This document shows, in pieces, positions 39,898-41,568 of a DNA stretch of 41,568 bases. Every line of letters starts with the position of its first letter. Within the stretch, counting starts at the first letter, position 1. The stretch covers positions 1 to 41,568 of the forward strand of contig JACQGN010000066.1 of assembly GCA_016199545.1 (NCBI GenBank), read 5' to 3'. Position numbers and translations under genes: made by a program. The notes below the pieces were generated by a model. That model saw nothing but the letters and a program-made list of their open reading frames with translations, ran no database searches and was not told where the DNA came from. The stretch is from Betaproteobacteria bacterium (lineage in GTDB: Bacteria > Pseudomonadota > Gammaproteobacteria > Burkholderiales > SG8-41).

Positions 39898-40790
39898 TGC
39901 CGGATCTGTCCCGCGCGTCGGGCGATGGCGCGATCCCGTGCTTCGAGCAGAGACCGCTCCGCCAGCACCTTCGCAAGATGCCGGCGGTAGTGCGCGCTCG
40001 CGTGCAAGTCTTCACCTGGGTCGAGCGCCGCCGCCGCGCGCTCGGCGATCGTGGAAATGATCGAATCCTCCAGCCGCGCGCCGGCCAGCGTTTGCGCAAG
40101 TTCCGGGAACGCGACCGGCGTCGCATCCGCCCCGCCGACCCCGAAACTCGCGCGCAGGCAGCGTGCCTCGCCATCAAGCGCGACCTGGGCGGCGGCCGCT
40201 ACCAGCGCGAAGTCGCCGTGTCGGATGCTCACCTCGGTGAACGCCGAGCCGACGTGATCCTCGCGCCAGATCGGCCATGCGATCTCCTCGATCAATTCGT
40301 CGGCGGCAAGCGTGGTCGTCATGGGCCCGGTGAACAGGTCGCCCGCGCGTAGCGCCCGCCGGCCACGCGTCGAACGCACGCTCACCTCCGCGTCGAGCAC
40401 GCACGCGACAAGCGGCAATTCCGCCGACGGATCGGCGTGTGCCAGGCTGCCGCCGGCAGTGCCGCGGTTACGAGTCTGGATATGGCCGACCCATTGCAGG
40501 GCCTGGGAAAGCAGCGGAACGAGGCGAATGGCGCGCGCGTCGCGTTCGAGTGCGCGCTGACGGGTGCAAGCACCGGCGCGCAGCCGTTCGCCCTCGACCC
40601 GGATGTACTGAAGGTCAGGGACATCATTGATGTCCACGAGCCAGGTTGGCCGCGCGAGGCGCATCGCCATCATCGGCGCGAGGCTCTGGCCGCCGGCGAT
40701 CAACCGGGCGCCATCGCCGCGCTCGCGCAGCAGCGCGCAGGCCTCCTCGATCGAGGATGCGCGGGCGTATTCGAACGCAGCAGCCTTCAC
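39894..40790 (-). CDS. Molybdenum hydroxylase FAD-binding subunit (CoxM-like)
   Basis: The product has 298 residues. I start it at GTG 40790 (GGAAGG ten bases upstream, protein beginning KAAAFEYARASS); GTG 40808 would place that site inside the gene. FAD contacts are AGGQSLAPMM and RNRGTAGGSLAHADPSAELP. The C-terminal domain shows the common CO-dehydrogenase flavoprotein fold. It is the first gene of the hydroxylase operon and hands electrons to the final acceptor. Confidence 0.94.
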   Translation of the reverse strand: MKAAAFEYARASSIEEACALLRERGDGARLIAGGQSLAPMMAMRLARPTWLVDINDVPDLQYIRVEGERLRAGACTRQRALERDARAIRLVPLLSQALQWVGHIQTRNRGTAGGSLAHADPSAELPLVACVLDAEVSVRSTRGRRALRAGDLFTGPMTTTLAADELIEEIAWPIWREDHVGSAFTEVSIRHGDFALVAAAAQVALDGEARCLRASFGVGGADATPVAFPELAQTLAGARLEDSIISTIAERAAAALDPGEDLHASAHYRRHLAKVLAERSLLEARDRAIARRAGQIRQ

Positions 40791-40813
40791 GGTTGCGCAC
40801 CCTTCCACAATAA

Positions 40814-40832
40814 CCGCGGCCCGTGGCCGCGG
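40814..40832 (-). terminator. Intrinsic-terminator-like hairpin after the DUF4870 gene
   Basis: CCGCGGCC (40814-40821) pairs perfectly with GGCCGCGG (40825-40832) around a 3-base loop. On the minus strand it starts seven bases after the DUF4870 stop and is followed by TTATTGT, a short T-rich tail. It fits an intrinsic terminator separating this gene from the hydroxylase operon. Confidence 0.5.
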
Positions 40833-40838
40833 GCAAAG

Positions 40839-41198
40839 CTACTTGATCAGCCGCAGGGCGAAGGGATACTTGTAGTCGAGCTGGCCGTTGGAGACCTTGA
40901 TTACCGCCATGATGGTCAGCACCAGCGCCGTGATCCCGACCGCAAACATCAGAAAGATTCCGATCAGCACCACCGTGAGCACCGCGCTGATGATGAATGC
41001 GATCAACACCGTAATCTGGAAGTTGAGCGCCTCCTTGCCGTGCTGGTCGACCAGCGGCATGGTGTCCTTCTTGATGAGCCACACGATCAGCGGGCCCAAC
41101 ACATTGCCGAACGGGATGACGAAGCCGGACAGCGCGGCAAGATGGCAGTACATCGCCCAGTTCTGTTCTTCCTTGGACGCTTGCGGGTTCTCGCTCAT
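40839..41198 (-). CDS. DUF4870 membrane protein
   Basis: The product has 119 residues from ATG 41198, which has GGGAGAAGA in front; the in-frame start at 41294 is not supported. The first helix region HLAALSGFVIPFGNVLGPLIVWLIKKD, the amphipathic HGKEALNFQ stretch and two further helices (about 68-105) are the Tic20-like DUF4870 fold. Its molecular role is not established. It is not obviously linked to the genes on either side. Confidence 0.9.
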   Translation of the reverse strand: MSENPQASKEEQNWAMYCHLAALSGFVIPFGNVLGPLIVWLIKKDTMPLVDQHGKEALNFQITVLIAFIISAVLTVVLIGIFLMFAVGITALVLTIMAVIKVSNGQLDYKYPFALRLIK

Positions 41199-41272
41199 GC
41201 TCTTCTCCCAGGTTGGCGCCCTCGCGGGAACGCGCCCAAAGAATACACCAGCCGCGCCCGGACCGTCAGTAG

Positions 41273-41292
41273 GCCGGCAATCCTTTGCCGGC
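41273..41292 (-). terminator. Hairpin downstream of ettA
   Basis: GCCGGCAA (41273-41280) pairs with TTGCCGGC (41285-41292) around a 4-base loop, about 90 bases after the ettA stop on the minus strand. No T-tract is present, so it may be a weak or Rho-assisted end. Confidence 0.3.
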
Positions 41293-41380
41293 AACAGTGT
41301 GTCGTCGCGAGGAGGCGGGCCGACGCGGCGATCTCGCGGCTGGCCGCGGCGGGAAGGGTTCGCGGCAAGGGATTGGCGCG

Positions 41381-41568
41381 CTACGACACGAGCGGCCGGA
41401 AGCGGATGCGGTGCGGCTGGGCGCCGTCCTCGCCCAGGCGTCTTTTCTTGTCGGCTTCGTACTCCTGGTAGTTGCCGCTGAAGAACACGGCCTGCGAATC
41501 GCCCTCGAAGGCGAGGATGTGGGTCGCGATGCGGTCGAGGAACCAGCGGTCGTGCGAGATCACCAGCA
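41381..41568 (-). CDS. ettA: EttA-type ABC-F protein, C-terminal end
   Basis: The frame enters from the right edge and ends at TAG 41383-41381, leaving about 62 residues. VISHDRWFLDRIATHILAFEGDS holds the H-loop histidine and switch region of the second ATPase domain, and NYQEYEADKKRRLGE with the basic tail is characteristic of EttA, the energy-sensing translational throttle on the ribosome. The start lies outside the window. Confidence 0.88.
   Translation of the reverse strand, partial: LVISHDRWFLDRIATHILAFEGDSQAVFFSGNYQEYEADKKRRLGEDGAQPHRIRFRPLVS

Overview
The window is GC-rich, densely coded DNA that looks betaproteobacterial, most like Burkholderiales. It carries two Bug/TctC-type solute-binding proteins, a complete tripartite tricarboxylate transporter (TTT), a UbiD-family decarboxylase, a CoxLMS-type molybdenum hydroxylase and an EttA fragment. 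No rRNA, tRNA, CRISPR array or transposase gene was seen.

Layout. 1-4947: the end of one gene, an anchored periplasmic protein, a cupin/SDR pair, a carboxymuconolactone-decarboxylase-like protein, and divergent secreted proteins, one with an Sm-like core. 5008-8710: a glutathione transferase, a VOC protein, and a convergent UbiD decarboxylase plus racemase-like pair. 8711-9640: decayed DNA with a dispersed repeat and a CcbP-like remnant. 9641-13019: an SMP-30-like protein, a Bug solute-binding protein and an alpha/beta hydrolase. 13214-20101: a GntR/FCD regulator, a UGSC selenoprotein whose in-frame TGA (14237-14239) has a SECIS-like hairpin behind it, a paralogue of its C-terminal domain, and TctC-TctB-TctA. 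20403-35794: a 15.4-kb minus-strand defence island. 35957-40790: an amidohydrolase behind a three-subunit molybdenum hydroxylase. 40839-41568: a DUF4870 membrane protein and the 3' end of ettA.

Two systems stand out. In the first, a conventional ORF caller splits one 548-residue selenoprotein into two ORFs. Its redox-type U-G-S-C motif lies next to a transporter and a regulator, which suggests a substrate-induced uptake and catabolic or redox operon. In the second, the island resembles DISARM: an SNF2 helicase (DrmD-like), an N6-adenine methylase (DrmMI-like), and one giant helicase-DUF1998-nuclease protein where DISARM has separate DrmA and DrmB. Embedded between methylase and helicase, behind its own promoter, is a GIY-YIG-like / TIR-like / membrane protein / TIR-like cassette, followed by an XRE-ImmA/IrrE regulator and a PIN-domain protein.

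A further pattern is a set of dispersed hairpins. They have about 13-bp stems of different sequence but conserved ends (TAGGA...TCCTT) and similar loop sizes. Two of them begin exactly at the stop codon of the preceding gene.
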